From JBGZFC01 sp964631255 (GTDB lineage Bacteria; Bacteroidota; Bacteroidia; Bacteroidales; Dysgonomonadaceae): a stretch of DNA of 25,008 bases. The position numbers were made by a program, and so were the translations under genes. Location: NCBI GenBank assembly GCA_964631255.1, contig CAZVWS010000029.1:1-25008 (forward strand), written 5' to 3'. Shown in pieces: positions 23,629-25,008 of the stretch (positions within the stretch are counted from its first letter, which is position 1; each line of letters opens with the position of its first letter). The notes below the pieces were generated by a model. That model saw only the letters and a program-made list of their open reading frames with translations, did no database searches and was not told the DNA's origin.

Positions 23629-24009
23629 TTATTTGGTTACAACAACCATCTCCTTCACTTCTAATTCGGCAGATTCCAGTACATCTTTGTCCACTTCACC
23701 AATAATCATCACCTCTGTTTTGTCATCAAAAGGTACATTTGGAAGTCGTCTGCGACTAATTTCTACTGTGATAGAGCCTGTTCTATCTTTAAAAATATAG
23801 GTATCTTCGTTTACTTGTTTCACGATAAAACCTTGCAGTTTTACCAGTTCGTCCGATCGATCCAGGCGTGAAGCGTTGCTAATTACTTCTTTCACGGTAT
23901 AAGTTTTTTTAGGTGTTCCTGGACCTTTGTATTGTCCGAATGACAAAGTATTTACCGCGAACAGAACGAAAAATAGCGGCAATATTTTTTTGATAATTAC
24001 TTGTTTCAT
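23629..24009 (-). CDS. YgiW/YdeI-like secreted OB-fold stress protein
   Basis: 126 residues. A signal peptide (to about LSFG, residue 25) is followed by a single bacterial OB-fold (BOF) domain. LVKLQGFIVKQVNEDTYIFK, GSITVEI and MIIGEVDKDVLESAELEVKE match the order in E. coli YgiW/VisP. Those periplasmic proteins take part in stress and cation responses, sometimes with the QseBC-type two-component system. Here it is downstream of a PepSY-like lipoprotein (23 bp gap) and a sensor kinase, all on the same strand, so a sensed envelope stress is a plausible context. Confidence 0.85.
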   Translation of the reverse strand: MKQVIIKKILPLFFVLFAVNTLSFGQYKGPGTPKKTYTVKEVISNASRLDRSDELVKLQGFIVKQVNEDTYIFKDRTGSITVEISRRRLPNVPFDDKTEVMIIGEVDKDVLESAELEVKEMVVVTK

Positions 24010-24032
24010 ATCTCTTCTGTTTTTAGGTTTAA

Positions 24033-24458
24033 TTAATTGTCAATTCTGATAAAATCTCCATTCATCGTAAATTCTAAATCCAGACCGTTGTCTAGTTTTA
24101 TTTGTTGGTTGCGGTCGTCCAGCTCCCAACCGATAATGAAATTGCTTGCATAATTTGCATTTACATAATCCAAAATATTAGTAGGAATTACGCTGTCAGG
24201 TAATTTTGTGCGACTTTCGATGTCGATAATCTCTTTCTTGCGGTTAAATTCCAAAAAAGTTCCATCTTGCATTGTTACATCGATGGTTAGTTCCAAGCCG
24301 TCTTTGTCTTCAATAATTTGGATAATCTTGTTTTCGGGGAAATGGGTACTCACATAATTTTTGATTTCAGCAGGGATATTGTTTAGGTCTATAACGGTTT
24401 TGCTTTCGCAACTGAAAAGCATAAGAGGCAATAGTGCCAAGAAAAATAATCGTTTCAT
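24033..24458 (-). CDS. PepSY-like lipoprotein
   Basis: 141 residues from the ATG at 24458, chosen because it opens a proper lipoprotein signal (LALLPLMLFSC, Cys17); the 24 codons upstream look non-coding. The mature part has two related repeats, IPAEIKNYVSTHFPENKIIQ then IPTNILDYVNANYASNFIIG, each followed by a beta hairpin, the usual PepSY-like (DUF2874) arrangement. Such proteins are exported and often encoded beside two-component systems in Bacteroidetes; what they bind is unknown. Neighbours are a histidine kinase upstream and the ygiW-like gene downstream. Confidence 0.85.
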   Translation of the reverse strand: MKRLFFLALLPLMLFSCESKTVIDLNNIPAEIKNYVSTHFPENKIIQIIEDKDGLELTIDVTMQDGTFLEFNRKKEIIDIESRTKLPDSVIPTNILDYVNANYASNFIIGWELDDRNQQIKLDNGLDLEFTMNGDFIRIDN

Positions 24459-24568
24459 AATCTTTTGTTTTGTAATTTTTAACCCTACTATTTTATGGAT
24501 TTTCGGGTTGCTCCAATAATTATGATACAAAAATACAATGCAATTCTGGAGAAATTTTGGAGAAACGT

Positions 24569-25008
24569 CTATTTTGCAAAAGAAATTTGCATTTTATGCA
24601 GATTTTCTTCAATTTCGTATGAAATAGTGTAATGATACACCTCGCAAATTTGATGAACTATGGCAAGTCCTAAGCCTAAATTACCCGTTTTTCCTTTGGT
24701 GAAACGCTCGAAAAGTTGGTCTGGATTACCGGAAAATTCCAATCCGCTGTTTTCGATACTTAGCTTTTCGCTCGTAAGATAGATGGAAATATGTCCATTT
24801 TGAAGATTATGCTTCACCGCATTTTTTATCAGGTTATTTATCAGAATTTCCGCCAATCCTTTGTCCATCAGCAGTTCGCAGTCTGCTAAATCCGTGCTCA
24901 GGCTGATATTGCGTAGCTCCATTGCTTCCCGAAATAGTTCTATCGACTTCTGCACGATGGTTTTTAGGTTCAAATGGATGGCATTGTTGTATTCCAAATT
25001 ACCGATTT
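24569..25008 (-). CDS. Sensor histidine kinase, C-terminal ATPase part (truncated by window edge)
   Basis: The frame is open to the right edge, so the sensor and most of the dimerisation domain are missing. The HATPase domain shows the N-box ILINNLIKNAVKHNLQNG, a G1-like SIENSGLEF (Asn where Asp is common), an F-box FERFTKGKTGN and the G2 box GLGLAIVHQICEVY. The protein ends soon after, as usual. It would autophosphorylate and pass phosphate to a response regulator probably encoded further right. It lies 110 bp before the PepSY-like gene, and A/T-rich sequence between them leaves room for a promoter. Confidence 0.9.
   Translation of the reverse strand, partial: IGNLEYNNAIHLNLKTIVQKSIELFREAMELRNISLSTDLADCELLMDKGLAEILINNLIKNAVKHNLQNGHISIYLTSEKLSIENSGLEFSGNPDQLFERFTKGKTGNLGLGLAIVHQICEVYHYTISYEIEENLHKMQISFAK

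Overview
The window reads as chromosomal DNA from a member of the Bacteroidota, most likely Bacteroidales. The evidence is NigD-type and other lipoproteins, a Na+-NQR subunit, a Bacteroidetes-type -7 promoter box (TAnnTTTG) before several genes, A/T-rich start regions without a clear Shine-Dalgarno, and a Cas13b close to those of Prevotella and Porphyromonas. A family-level call (e.g. Paludibacter- or Dysgonomonas-like) would be a guess. A 100-N assembly gap lies inside the CRISPR array.

Layout. 1-564: 3' end of nqrF. 656-3480: two minus-strand genes, a GH110-like alpha-1,3-galactosidase and a NigD-like lipoprotein. 3648-7250: an AraC-type regulator followed by rclC-like (DUF417), rclA-like flavoprotein and a DUF302 secreted protein. 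This looks like a Bacteroidetes version of the E. coli reactive-chlorine resistance (rcl) locus. 7247-9085: YgiQ-type radical SAM protein. 9391-13857: a type VI-B2 CRISPR-Cas locus, read on the minus strand as cas13b, csx28 and then the array. No cas1 or cas2 is present. 13951-15176: an archaeal-type (ATPase_2-like) AAA ATPase preceded by two copies of a 31-bp operator-like element. 15299-19177: MliC-like lipoprotein, YhcC-type radical SAM protein, pruA and sufE. 19223-20760: mlaF-mlaE lipid-transport ABC pair. 20869-22958: YgjP-like metallopeptidase and YihY/BrkB membrane protein, convergent. 23074-23438: rnpB (RNase P RNA), minus strand. 23629-25008: YgiW-like OB-fold protein, PepSY-like lipoprotein and the C-terminal part of a sensor histidine kinase.

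The main point of interest is the RNA-targeting CRISPR locus. Cas13b keeps both HEPN R-x4-H motifs, but its reading frame has a one-base offset at an A8 tract just after the only good upstream ATG; with nine A's the protein would gain a conserved-looking N-terminus. Csx28 has R152-x4-N157 where the HEPN histidine is expected. The array starts at the csx28 stop codon with a degenerate repeat and no leader, so crRNA is probably cut from the cas transcript. The ATPase upstream carries a palindrome-rich tandem element touching its start codon. A second homopolymer offset (A7) splits the 5' end of the AraC gene, so assembly error, phase variation or slippage must be considered for both genes together.
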